Position numbers and translations under genes: made by a program
Notes under the pieces: generated by a model
What the model was told of the DNA's origin: nothing
Seen by the model: the letters and a program-made list of their open reading frames with translations, nothing else
Databases searched by the model: none
Shown here: positions 1-5,483 of the stretch, piece after piece
Layout of the letters: each line of letters begins with the position of its first letter
Numbering within the stretch: the stretch's first letter is position 1
Source: Bacteroidales bacterium
GTDB taxonomy: Bacteria; Bacteroidota; Bacteroidia; Bacteroidales; WCHB1-69
Length of the DNA: 5,527 nt
Assembly (NCBI GenBank): GCA_024400715.1
Contig: JAKSMH010000098.1
Coordinates: 1-5,527 of the forward strand
Reading direction: 5' to 3'

Positions 1-425
1 ACAACGGGAGCAAGGATCAGGGGGAAGCCGCCGCCAAGGTGGCCCAAGCCCACGACTTCATTATGGAAATGGAAAAGGGCTATGAAACGCTTTTGGGAGA
101 CCGTGGAATGCGACTTTCGGGAGGCCAAAGGCAAAGAATCAGCATTGCCCGCGCCCTGTTGAGCAACCCGCAGATTCTCATTCTCGATGAAGCCACGTCG
201 GCCTTGGACACCGAATCGGAATACCTGTTTCAACAAGCTATTCAAGAATTGCTGAAAGACCGTACAGCCATCATCATTGCCCATCGCCTATCTACCATCC
301 GCAATGCGGATACCATTCTTTTCGTGAAAGACGGACACATCAGCGAGGAAGGAACCCACGAAGAACTTATGCGGCAAAAAGGCGACTATTTCCGTTTTTG
401 CACGTTGCAACTAATGAAAGATTAA
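1..425 (+). CDS. ABC exporter ATP-binding region, C-terminal fragment (5' end outside window)
   Basis: This is the final part of the nucleotide-binding domain of an ABC transporter. The reading frame is open from the left edge (first complete codon at base 3), so the GTG at 39 is an internal codon rather than a start. Visible motifs in order are the ABC signature [15 protein letters not shown] (from base 114), Walker [13 protein letters not shown] (174-209, with the catalytic Glu after the Asp) and the H-loop AHRLST with its switch His at 282-284. The stretch before the signature ([17 protein letters not shown]) and the ending with [11 protein letters not shown] are typical of the MsbA/multidrug exporter class, in which a membrane domain and the ATPase are fused in one half-transporter acting as a homodimer or heterodimer in the inner membrane. 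The substrate (lipid A, lipid or drug) cannot be told from this fragment. It ends 10 bases before mntP, so the two are probably cotranscribed. Confidence 0.95.
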   Translation, partial: NGSKDQGEAAAKVAQAHDFIMEMEKGYETLLGDRGMRLSGGQRQRISIARALLSNPQILILDEATSALDTESEYLFQQAIQELLKDRTAIIIAHRLSTIRNADTILFVKDGHISEEGTHEELMRQKGDYFRFCTLQLMKD

Positions 426-435
426 AACACTGTCA

Positions 436-999
436 ATGAGTATAATAGAACTGATTTTCCTCTCAATCGCACTCGCTATGGATTGCTTTGCCGTCAGTTT
501 CTCGGCTGGCGGACTACAAACCGAATTGCGCTTCAAGCACGCCTGTATCGTAGGTTTTTTCTTCGGATTTTTTCAAGCGATGATGCCCGTTATCGGCTAT
601 TTTGGCGGCGAAATCGTTGTCAGCTATTGCGCAATGTTCGACCATTGGATTGCCTTCGGAATCCTTCTTTTCATCGGTGGAAAAATGATTTTCGAAGCCG
701 TTCATCCTTCTCCCGACGAGAAAAAAATCGATGTGATGAAACCCGGCACCCTGCTTATCCTGTCTATCGCCACCAGCATTGACGCCTTAGCCGTCGGTTT
801 CAGTTTTTCTATGTTGGCCGTCAATATCTGGTTTTCAGTTCTGATTATCGGCCTCTTCTCCTTTGCCCTCTCCATTATTGGCATTTATATGGGCAAATTC
901 CTATCGCAGCGTATCAAACCCTCCTACGCCGAAATCATCGGTGGAATCATCCTCATTGGCATTGGAACCAAAATCCTAATTCAGCATTTATGTGCGTAA
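436..999 (+). CDS. mntP: Manganese efflux pump MntP
   Basis: The 187-residue product matches the MntP (formerly YebN, DUF204) family, small inner-membrane pumps that export Mn2+ and protect against manganese excess. It is almost entirely hydrophobic, with about six predicted membrane helices arranged as two related halves. Each half carries the family's acidic helix motif: ALAMDCFAVS with Asp16, and ATSIDALAVGFS with Asp116; in characterised MntP the matching aspartates are needed for transport. Other family-like stretches are HWIAFGILLFIGGKMIFEA (70-88) and EIIGGIILIGIGTKIL near the C terminus. Length is normal (about 185-190). The ATG at 436 puts the first acidic motif at the expected distance from the N terminus. 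In several other bacteria mntP follows a manganese-sensing yybP-ykoY riboswitch; here only 10 bases separate it from the upstream ABC gene, so there is no room for one directly in front and it is probably read from an upstream promoter. Confidence 0.95.
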   Translation: MSIIELIFLSIALAMDCFAVSFSAGGLQTELRFKHACIVGFFFGFFQAMMPVIGYFGGEIVVSYCAMFDHWIAFGILLFIGGKMIFEAVHPSPDEKKIDVMKPGTLLILSIATSIDALAVGFSFSMLAVNIWFSVLIIGLFSFALSIIGIYMGKFLSQRIKPSYAEIIGGIILIGIGTKILIQHLCA

Positions 1000-1035
1000 A
1001 AATCAATATATCAAATAATTAAAAATAAAATTAAA

Positions 1036-1632
1036 ATGAGTAAAACAGTAAAAATCTTAATCATCATCGGCGCCATCGTTGCCCTGATAGCCGTTATAAG
1101 CGGCATTTACAACAAAATGGTAAAATTGGATGAAAACGTACAACAAGCGTGGGCACAAGTTGAAAACGTATATCAACGCCGGGCCGACTTGATTCCTAAT
1201 TTGGTGAAAACGGTGCAAGGTGCCGCCGAATTTGAAAAAGGAACTTTGGAAGCCGTCGTTTGCGCCCGTTCCAAAGCCACTTCAATGCAAATTGACCCTT
1301 CCAAATTGAGCGAAGAAGACATTGCCCAATTCCAAAAGGTTCAAGATGAATTGAGTTCTTCCTTAAGCCGCTTAATGGTTGTCGTAGAACGCTATCCGGA
1401 ACTCAAGGCCAACCAAAACTTCCTTGAATTGCAGGCACAATTAGAAGGAACAGAGAATCGCATCACGGTGGAACGCAAAAAATTCAACGAAGTGGTACAG
1501 AACTACAATACCGCGGTTCGCCGTTTCCCCAACAATATCTTCGCAGGTATGTTTGGCTTTGACAAAAAAGGATATTTCAAAGCCCAAGAAGGTGCTGAAA
1601 ACGCTCCTGAAGTAGATTTCAATTTTGATTAA
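1036..1632 (+). CDS. lemA: LemA family membrane-anchored protein
   Basis: The 198-residue product is a typical LemA family protein: a single N-terminal membrane helix (about residues 5-24) followed by a mostly helical domain expected outside the cytoplasmic membrane. Recognisable family stretches are VQQAWAQVENVYQRRADLIPNLV (35-57), the YPELKAN motif (120-126), ENRITVERKKFNEVVQNYN (140-158) and RFPNN (163-167). LemA proteins are widespread but their molecular role is unsettled, so I assign only the family. The start at 1036 is preceded by an A-rich stretch (aaaataaaattaaa), as is common for Bacteroidota genes lacking a Shine-Dalgarno. It follows mntP by 36 bases with no terminator visible between, and its stop codon overlaps the next start as TAATG, which implies translational coupling with the TPM-domain partner. 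This gene pair recurs in many bacteria. Confidence 0.95.
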   Translation: MSKTVKILIIIGAIVALIAVISGIYNKMVKLDENVQQAWAQVENVYQRRADLIPNLVKTVQGAAEFEKGTLEAVVCARSKATSMQIDPSKLSEEDIAQFQKVQDELSSSLSRLMVVVERYPELKANQNFLELQAQLEGTENRITVERKKFNEVVQNYNTAVRRFPNNIFAGMFGFDKKGYFKAQEGAENAPEVDFNFD

Positions 1633-2456
1633 TGAAAAAAACCGCACTTTTTCTTTTATTGACCACGTGGCTACTGGCAGGATGGGCACAAATCCCACCC
1701 CGACCCGACCCGCCACGCTTGGTCAATGATTATGCTGGAGTGCTTAATCCGCAGCAAGTTAATGAATTAGAACACCGATTGGTTGCCTTCAACGATTCCA
1801 CCTCCAACGTGATTTGCGTGGTTATTGTAAACGACCTGGGTGGACTCGAAGCTTCCGATTTCGCCTACGAAATCGGAGATAAATGGGGCGTGAAGGACAA
1901 AAATCACGACAACGGAGTGGTCATCCTCATCAAAACCAGCAGTGCCAGAGGCGGTGACGGGGACATTTTTATCGCAACGGGTTACGACCTGGAAGGCGTC
2001 CTTCCCGACGCTGCCTGCAAACGCATTATCAATGAGCAGTTTATTCCCGAACTGGCGCAAGGAAATTATTATCAGGCCCTCGTTAACGGACTGGACATCA
2101 TTCTTCCAATCGTCGCCGGAGAAATCAACGTGGCCAGAACCAATGACGAAGGGGATGTAATTTACTTGGCCATAATGATTATTTTTATCATCATAGCCAT
2201 TATCGTCCTTAGTATTGCCAACAAAAAATCTGACCACCATAATCGAGACGGAAATAATGGCAATAACAACGACGACTTCTTAAAAGATGCGGCCAAAATC
2301 GCATTCTGGGCTGCCTTATTGGGCAACGGACGGCACCGTGGCGGCGGCTACAGCAGTGGCGGCAGTTTCGGCGGTGGAGGCTTTGGCGGAGGGGGTTTCG
2401 GCGGCTTCGGTGGTAGCGGCGGTTTTGGCGGTGGCGGTGCTGGCGGCAAATTCTAA
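1632..2456 (+). CDS. TPM-domain (YgcG-like) membrane protein with glycine-rich tail
   Basis: The 274-residue product has an N-terminal signal peptide (about residues 1-19, likely cut near GWA-Q), a TPM domain (about 28-162), a membrane helix (about 176-197), an Asn/Asp-rich polar stretch (200-216), a second moderately hydrophobic patch (about 219-231) and an extremely glycine-rich C terminus (237-273). TPM-family marks are VNDYAGVLNP (31-40), DKWGVKDKNHDNGVVILI (83-100) and ATGYDLEGVLPDA (115-127). The TPM domain should face the periplasm. TPM proteins of photosynthetic organisms take part in photosystem II assembly or repair and were reported to have phosphatase activity; other bacterial members, often paired with LemA as here, have no agreed function. 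The start overlaps the lemA stop by one base. The Gly/Phe/Ser tail is common in this family and is not a sign of a sequencing error. Confidence 0.93.
   Translation: MKKTALFLLLTTWLLAGWAQIPPRPDPPRLVNDYAGVLNPQQVNELEHRLVAFNDSTSNVICVVIVNDLGGLEASDFAYEIGDKWGVKDKNHDNGVVILIKTSSARGGDGDIFIATGYDLEGVLPDAACKRIINEQFIPELAQGNYYQALVNGLDIILPIVAGEINVARTNDEGDVIYLAIMIIFIIIAIIVLSIANKKSDHHNRDGNNGNNNDDFLKDAAKIAFWAALLGNGRHRGGGYSSGGSFGGGGFGGGGFGGFGGSGGFGGGGAGGKF
2340..2450 (+). repeat. Low-complexity glycine-codon repeat inside the TPM gene
   Basis: This segment consists of degenerate repeats of ggcggtggaggctttggc-like units encoding runs of Gly interspersed with Phe and Ser (residues 237-273). It is much richer in G and in GGC/GGT codons than the surroundings. 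Imperfect copies could allow slippage or unequal recombination, so tail length may vary between strains (inference). Confidence 0.8.
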
Positions 2457-2594
2457 GCTCCCGACGTACCCGCAAACACAATTTCCTTATCGTCAATAAA
2501 GTCTCACCCATCTCCCATTTCTTGCCTTACGGCGGAACCGCTCATGCGCTTTTACCTTATCGCCGCCGTCCTTGCGTAGGTCTAACTCATCGCT

Positions 2595-2632
2595 ATTCCG
2601 ATGTTTCCGACCTATGGAAGAAACACCGGAAT
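2595..2632. repeat. Imperfect inverted repeat, 13-base arms
   Basis: ATTCCGATGTTTC at 2595-2607 pairs with GAAACACCGGAAT at 2620-2632, 12 of 13 positions being Watson-Crick with one A-C mismatch, around a 12-base loop. There is no T-run after it in either direction, so it is not a standard terminator. An alternative pairing (CATCG/CGATG nested in TAGGTC/GACCTA, 2577-2614) uses some of the same bases. Confidence 0.7.
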
Positions 2633-2646
2633 CTCAATAAGATTAA

Positions 2647-2661
2647 ACGGGATAATCCCGT
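2647..2661. repeat. Perfect 15-base palindrome
   Basis: ACGGGAT and ATCCCGT flank a single central A. As RNA it would form a 6-pair stem with a 3-base loop. It lies just beyond the terminator when read from udk, and just before it when read from the TPM gene. It might assist termination or bind a protein, but nothing else supports an operator role. Confidence 0.5.
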
Positions 2662-2667
2662 AAACAA

Positions 2668-2700
2668 AAAAAGGATGAACAATAAATGCTCATCCTTTTT
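2668..2700. terminator. Bidirectional Rho-independent-type terminator
   Basis: AAAAAGGATGA (2668-2678) and TCATCCTTTTT (2690-2700) form a perfect 11-pair stem around an 11-base loop. On the - strand the stem leads into TTTTTTTGTTT, so it should end udk transcription 19 bases after the udk stop. On the + strand it ends in TTTTT and can also stop readthrough from the lemA/TPM transcript, although it lies over 200 bases past that stop codon. Confidence 0.85.
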
Positions 2701-2718
2701 GCTATTCACACTCTTTCT

Positions 2719-3333
2719 TTACTTGATATTCAACGTATGCTTTATCTTCGCCACTAAAATATCAATACCCTTGTCATTATTGCCGCCCACGGGAATAATA
2801 ATGTCCGCCTGCTTTTTAGTGGGTTCGATAAACAATTCGTGCATCGGCTTTACGTATGTGGAATAATGGCGAATGGACTTATCCAAACCGCGTCCGCGCT
2901 CCACCACGTCACGCTGAATAATACGAATCAAACGCTCATCAGCTTCCGTATCCACAAAAACCTTCAAATCCAAAATATCACACAATTCCGGATTGGTAAA
3001 AATCAAAATACCTTCCACAATCAAGATTTCCGCCGGATTAACCGTAATAGTATCTTTGCCACGAGAGCAAGTCACATACGAATACGTCGGCATTTCCACA
3101 CCCTTCCCAGACTTCAAATCCGCAATTTGACGAATCATTAACGGCCATTCAATAGCTGACGGATGATCAAAATTGATTTGTTCACGTTCTTCCTGCGAAA
3201 GATTTCCATTATCTTTATAATACGCATCTTGCGACAAAACAGCCACACATTCCTTGGGAAGAAAATGGGTGATTTTTTTTACGACTGAAGTTTTTCCGGA
3301 ACCGGAACCACCGGCAATGCCAATGACTAACAT
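2719..3333 (-). CDS. udk: Uridine kinase
   Basis: The 204-residue product is a uridine/cytidine kinase, which phosphorylates uridine (and usually cytidine) to the monophosphate with a nucleoside triphosphate in the pyrimidine salvage pathway in the cytoplasm. Motifs in order: P-loop GGSGSGKT (8-15, Lys14), SQDAYYK (34-40), NFDHPSAIEW (54-63), PTYSYVTCSR (82-91), IVEGIL (105-110), VFVDTEADERLIRIIQRD (125-142) and the YVKPMHELFIEPTKKQADI region (160-178). Length is normal. I chose the ATG at 3333 because it places the P-loop at the very N terminus as in the family; the frame stays open upstream to 3441, but that part reads through the tRNA gene and is not protein. No Shine-Dalgarno is visible in the 14 bases between the tRNA and the start. 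It is most likely cotranscribed with the tRNA and ended by the hairpin at 2668-2700. Confidence 0.95.
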   Translation of the reverse strand: MLVIGIAGGSGSGKTSVVKKITHFLPKECVAVLSQDAYYKDNGNLSQEEREQINFDHPSAIEWPLMIRQIADLKSGKGVEMPTYSYVTCSRGKDTITVNPAEILIVEGILIFTNPELCDILDLKVFVDTEADERLIRIIQRDVVERGRGLDKSIRHYSTYVKPMHELFIEPTKKQADIIIPVGGNNDKGIDILVAKIKHTLNIK

Positions 3334-3347
3334 AGGTAAGAAATTTG

Positions 3348-3419
3348 TTGCCCAAGGAGGACTCGAACCTCCAATGACAGGACCAGAATCTGTAGTGTTG
3401 CCAATTACACCATTGGGCA
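3348..3419 (-). tRNA. tRNA-Gln (anticodon CUG)
   Basis: A complete 72-base cloverleaf is seen on the - strand: acceptor TGCCCAA/TTGGGCA (7 perfect pairs), D stem GTGT/ACAC, anticodon arm ACAGA-TTCTGGT-CCTGT with anticodon CTG, variable loop CATT, T arm GGAGG-TTCGAGT-CCTCC and discriminator A. The CCA end is not encoded (the next bases are CAA), so it must be added by CCA-adding enzyme, as is usual in Bacteroidota. The innermost anticodon-stem pair (31-39) is A-C rather than a standard pair. It decodes CAG codons. Confidence 0.96.
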
Positions 3420-3430
3420 TTTTGCGAGTG

Positions 3431-3438
3431 CAAAAATA
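3431..3438 (-). promoter_or_regulatory. Bacteroidota -7 promoter box for tRNA-Gln/udk
   Basis: The - strand reads TATTTTTG, a perfect match to the TAnnTTTG -7 consensus of the Bacteroidota primary sigma factor. It ends 11 bases before the tRNA 5' end, so transcription would start a few bases ahead of the tRNA, as expected for a tRNA promoter. I see no clear TTTG -33 element at the usual spacing of about 19-21 bases, though the upstream DNA is strongly A/T-rich. Confidence 0.7.
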
Positions 3439-3460
3439 CAATTTTTTTCGTTACTAAGAT

Positions 3461-3499
3461 AAAAAAAACAAGAGTTTTTTATTTCAGTATAACACTCGT
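3461..3499 (-). terminator. Probable terminator of the Bax-inhibitor-like gene
   Basis: On the - strand ACGAGTGTT (3499-3491) can pair with AACTCTTGT (3476-3468), eight of nine positions counting one G-T wobble, followed directly by a run of Ts (3467-3461). The loop is 14 bases. It lies 50 bases beyond the stop of the gene at 3549-4268 and just upstream of the tRNA promoter. The stem is weaker than that at 2668-2700. A competing small hairpin TATAAC-GAGT-GTTATA uses overlapping bases. Confidence 0.5.
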
Positions 3500-3548
3500 T
3501 ATATCAATATTTTATCTGCAAACAAATCAATAATTCGATGTATTCAAA

Positions 3549-4268
3549 CTATCTTTCCTTTCCAAAAATTCTCAATAGATAGAGGAAGATATTGATAAAA
3601 TCGAGATAAAGTGTCAACGCTCCCATAATGGCCAACTTGCTTCCAGATTCGGAATTTTCAATGCCCATTTCGTTCAGTTGCTTTAGTTTTTGCGTGTCGT
3701 ATGCTATTAAACCAATGAAAATAAACACGCCGGCGTAGGTCGTTATCCAATAAATCATTGAACTGTGCGCAAAAATATTTATCAAAGATGCCACAATAAC
3801 TCCTAACAAAGCCATAATGAGGATATTTCCCCATTTCGTCAGGTCCTGCTTGGTAAAATAACCAAACAACGACATAGCGGCAAAGGTACCCGACACAATA
3901 AAGAACGTATTGGCAATGGAACTTTGCGTATATATCAGAAATATGGGTGAAAGCGTGATACCATTCAAGACGGAATAGAGGAGAAAAAGCAAGGCACAAT
4001 TAAATAAAGACATTTTGTTTATGCGAGCAGATAGAAAAAGCACCATTATCAATTCTACCACACAAGCCACAATGATTACCTGGGGATGCGTCATGAAAAA
4101 ATTGTAAAGGGAAGAAAAATGCATGATCGACATCGACACAAAGCCAGTAATGGCCAACGCAAAGCACATCCAACCATACACTTTGACCATAAATTGTTGG
4201 TTGGCAACCGCAATCTGAAAGTCACTGGGTTTAATGGTTGGATCCTCAAAATAAACATTCGGTTTCAT
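3549..4268 (-). CDS. Bax inhibitor-1 / YccA-YetJ (TMBIM) family membrane protein
   Basis: The 239-residue product has a short polar N terminus and about seven membrane helices, with family features VKVYGWMCFALAITGF (28-43), SVLNGITLSPIF (99-110), a GYFTKQDLTKWG loop (126-137), AYDTQKLKQL (189-198) and the C-terminal YLDFINIFLYLLRIFG helix (221-236). Asp191 and Asp223 are the likely counterparts of the aspartate pair that controls pH-dependent calcium leak in Bacillus YetJ (family knowledge; calcium transport is not shown for this protein). In bacteria, members such as YccA also interact with the FtsH protease. I chose the ATG at 4268 because it fits the family length; the frame is open to 4481 but that extension would overlap the divergent methylase gene. 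The C terminus ends in a basic FGKER tail. It is flanked by its own likely promoter box (4285-4292) and terminator, suggesting a single-gene unit. Confidence 0.93.
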   Translation of the reverse strand: MKPNVYFEDPTIKPSDFQIAVANQQFMVKVYGWMCFALAITGFVSMSIMHFSSLYNFFMTHPQVIIVACVVELIMVLFLSARINKMSLFNCALLFLLYSVLNGITLSPIFLIYTQSSIANTFFIVSGTFAAMSLFGYFTKQDLTKWGNILIMALLGVIVASLINIFAHSSMIYWITTYAGVFIFIGLIAYDTQKLKQLNEMGIENSESGSKLAIMGALTLYLDFINIFLYLLRIFGKER

Positions 4269-4284
4269 AACAATAATTTTAATG

Positions 4285-4292
4285 CAAAGATA
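4285..4292 (-). promoter_or_regulatory. Candidate -7 box for the Bax-inhibitor-like gene
   Basis: The - strand reads TATCTTTG, matching TAnnTTTG, 16 bases ahead of the chosen start codon at 4268. The mRNA leader would be only about 10 bases. No convincing -33 box is visible at the usual spacing, so this is a motif match rather than a proven promoter. Confidence 0.5.
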
Positions 4293-4314
4293 TACAAAAT
4301 TCTTGAATTTTATG

Positions 4315-4322
4315 TAAGTTTG
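4315..4322 (+). promoter_or_regulatory. Candidate -7 box for the TrmH-family methylase gene
   Basis: TAAGTTTG matches TAnnTTTG and lies 25 bases before the ATG at 4348, which gives a leader of roughly 20 bases. No clear -33 element is seen. It sits back to back with the opposite-strand box at 4285-4292 in the 79-base gap between two divergent genes. Confidence 0.5.
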
Positions 4323-4347
4323 CAAAATAATCTTGTAATAAGTACGT

Positions 4348-5178
4348 ATGGCAAACATAATTGAAATTACCACACTTGATATGCCGGGGGTCGATATTTT
4401 TTCGATGCTGACGGAAGCGCAGATGCGAAATAAAAAATCGCCTGAAAACGGTTTTTTCTTGGCGGAAAGTCCCAAGGTCATCGAAATTGCCTTAGATGCC
4501 GGCTACGAACCCTTGTCTATCCTGGTGGAAGACAAAATCATTGAAAGCCATGCCAGAACCGTCATTGAACGCTGCCCCAATATTCCCATTTATACCGCAG
4601 ACATCAATCTGCTGACTCAAATTACAGGTTATCATCTAACCAAGGGGATGCTCTGCGCCATGAAACGCCCTGCCGACCAAAATTTGACTAACGCTTGTGC
4701 CAACGCACGACGCGTAGTGGTTATCGACAGCATTACCAATGTCACCAACGAAGGAGCCATTTTTCGTTCCGCCGCCGCCCTCGGTATGGATGCGGTTTTG
4801 CTAACTCCCAACTGCTGCCACCCGCTCAACCGCCGCACGGTACGGGTCAGTATGGGAACCGTCTTCCAAATTCCCTGGGCCTTCATCAGCTACGAAAATG
4901 AAGACTGGCCTAAAACAGGAATGGCAAAATTACACGAAATGGGCTTTAAAACCGCGGCAATGGCACTCAGTAAAGATGCCATCACCTTGGATCATCCTAT
5001 TTTGAAAAATGAAGAAAAGTTAGCGATCGTGATGGGCACCGAAGGCGACGGACTACCACCTGAAACCATTGCCGCCTGTGACTACGTGGTCACCATTCCC
5101 ATGCAACACGGCGTGGATTCGCTCAATGTGGCCGCCGCCAGCGCAGTCGCTTTTTGGGAATTACGACCACAAAATTAA
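4348..5178 (+). CDS. TrmH/SpoU-family RNA 2'-O-methyltransferase
   Basis: The 276-residue product is a SPOUT-superfamily methyltransferase that should transfer a methyl group from S-adenosylmethionine to a ribose 2'-OH of tRNA or rRNA. The C-terminal trefoil-knot domain (about 120-272) shows the three family motifs: motif 1 NVTNEGAIFRSAAALG (131-146, with Asn134 and the catalytic-type Arg140), motif 2 LAIVMGTEGDGL (225-236) and motif 3 IPMQHGVDSLNVAAASAVAFWE (250-271). RRTVRVSMGTVFQIPW (162-177) is also typical. The N-terminal part (about 20-105) resembles the substrate-binding domain found in such enzymes, including FFLAESPKVIEIAL (36-49) and TKGMLCAMKRP (98-108). The target nucleotide cannot be told, so no gene symbol is given; it could be an rRNA (RlmB-like) or tRNA enzyme. 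The start at 4348 gives a normal family length and fits a promoter box upstream. Confidence 0.92.
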   Translation: MANIIEITTLDMPGVDIFSMLTEAQMRNKKSPENGFFLAESPKVIEIALDAGYEPLSILVEDKIIESHARTVIERCPNIPIYTADINLLTQITGYHLTKGMLCAMKRPADQNLTNACANARRVVVIDSITNVTNEGAIFRSAAALGMDAVLLTPNCCHPLNRRTVRVSMGTVFQIPWAFISYENEDWPKTGMAKLHEMGFKTAAMALSKDAITLDHPILKNEEKLAIVMGTEGDGLPPETIAACDYVVTIPMQHGVDSLNVAAASAVAFWELRPQN

Positions 5179-5225
5179 ACTTTCCACTCATTTCAGCATC
5201 TTATAATTAACAATATAGTTTTATT

Positions 5226-5483
5226 ATGAAAAAAACAATTCTTTTAATCCTTCTTTGTTTATCTTACGCAATTTCCATAGCTCAACCTGGACATCCTCAT
5301 CACAATAAAGCCCACAGCGTTCCGCCAACAGCTTCACTCACCCTCACTTCCTTCCACCACAATGAATCATTTATGGTTTATGTGGATGGCAACCTCCTCA
5401 GCCCAAAAATTCTCAGCGATGTTACCATTCCCAACCTTTCATTGGGCCCTCACGATATTTATGTGGTGCTGAAAATTCTTTAA
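5226..5483 (+). CDS. Small exported hypothetical protein, possibly truncated
   Basis: The 85-residue product begins with a clear signal peptide (MKKTILLILLCLSYAISIA, likely cut before Gln20). A short His-rich stretch follows (HPHHNKAH, 23-30), then a beta-rich segment (about 36-84) with the pattern SFMVYVDGNLL...VTIPNLSLGPHDIYVVLK. That pattern resembles the N-terminal beta domain of longer secreted Bacteroidota proteins (for example those with a C-terminal DUF4476 domain), in which a short secretory leader is followed by a 'yl-nG' strand and a 'v-nL' turn; this likeness is from memory and not proven. If it is such a protein, the rest is missing: the frame stops at 5481-5483 and the other two forward frames also stop before the window ends (5510-5512 and 5518-5520), so one frameshift would restore only about ten residues. 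It may be a genuine short protein. An A-rich start region with no Shine-Dalgarno is seen. Confidence 0.6.
   Translation: MKKTILLILLCLSYAISIAQPGHPHHNKAHSVPPTASLTLTSFHHNESFMVYVDGNLLSPKILSDVTIPNLSLGPHDIYVVLKIL

Larger units (their letters stand above)
2457..2718. other. Hairpin-rich intergenic region between convergent genes
   Basis: No credible gene is found in these 262 bases. The segment 2521-2632 has higher G+C than the non-coding DNA elsewhere in the window and contains several inverted repeats: ACGGCGG/CCGCCGT (2529-2535 with 2563-2569), TAGGTC/GACCTA (2577-2582 with 2609-2614) enclosing CATCG/CGATG (2589-2593 with 2599-2603), and a mutually exclusive longer hairpin at 2595-2632. A small palindrome (2647-2661) and a terminator (2668-2700) follow. 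Short open frames on either strand have no signal peptide, domain or start signal and run into neighbouring genes. It could be a dispersed intergenic repeat, an untranslated 3' region or an undescribed RNA; the sequence alone does not decide. Confidence 0.6.

Noticed and set aside
1000..1035. Promoter in front of lemA
   Set aside because: The 36-base gap is A/T-rich but contains no TAnnTTTG box, so a separate lemA promoter cannot be supported.
1767..2240. 157-residue open frame on the - strand
   Set aside because: It is fully antisense to the TPM gene, which has clear domain motifs, and it has no recognisable features of its own.
2340..2450. Possible CRISPR-like or tandem repeat array
   Set aside because: The repeats are degenerate glycine codons in frame with a TPM protein; there are no spacers and no constant repeat unit.
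2209..2511. 100-residue Arg-rich open frame on the - strand
   Set aside because: Its composition (runs of Arg, His and Cys) is what the complement of glycine codons gives. It is a shadow of the glycine-rich tail.
2522..2866. 114-residue open frame on the + strand across the intergenic region
   Set aside because: It runs through the terminator hairpin and antisense into the udk 3' end, lacks a start signal and shows no domain. The first 40 or so residues are simply the structured intergenic DNA translated.
3492..3548. Possible small gene or RNA between the Bax-inhibitor-like gene and the tRNA
   Set aside because: This gap is A/T-rich and holds only the terminator-like hairpin (3461-3499) and the tRNA promoter. 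No open frame or further structure is visible.
4269..4481. Upstream extension of the Bax-inhibitor-like gene
   Set aside because: It would overlap the start of the divergent methylase by over 130 bases, is not needed for family length, and covers the divergent promoter region.
5179..5225. Terminator or promoter between the methylase and the small exported protein
   Set aside because: No stem with a T-run and no full TAnnTTTG match was found. The TATAGTTT near 5212 is only a partial match.
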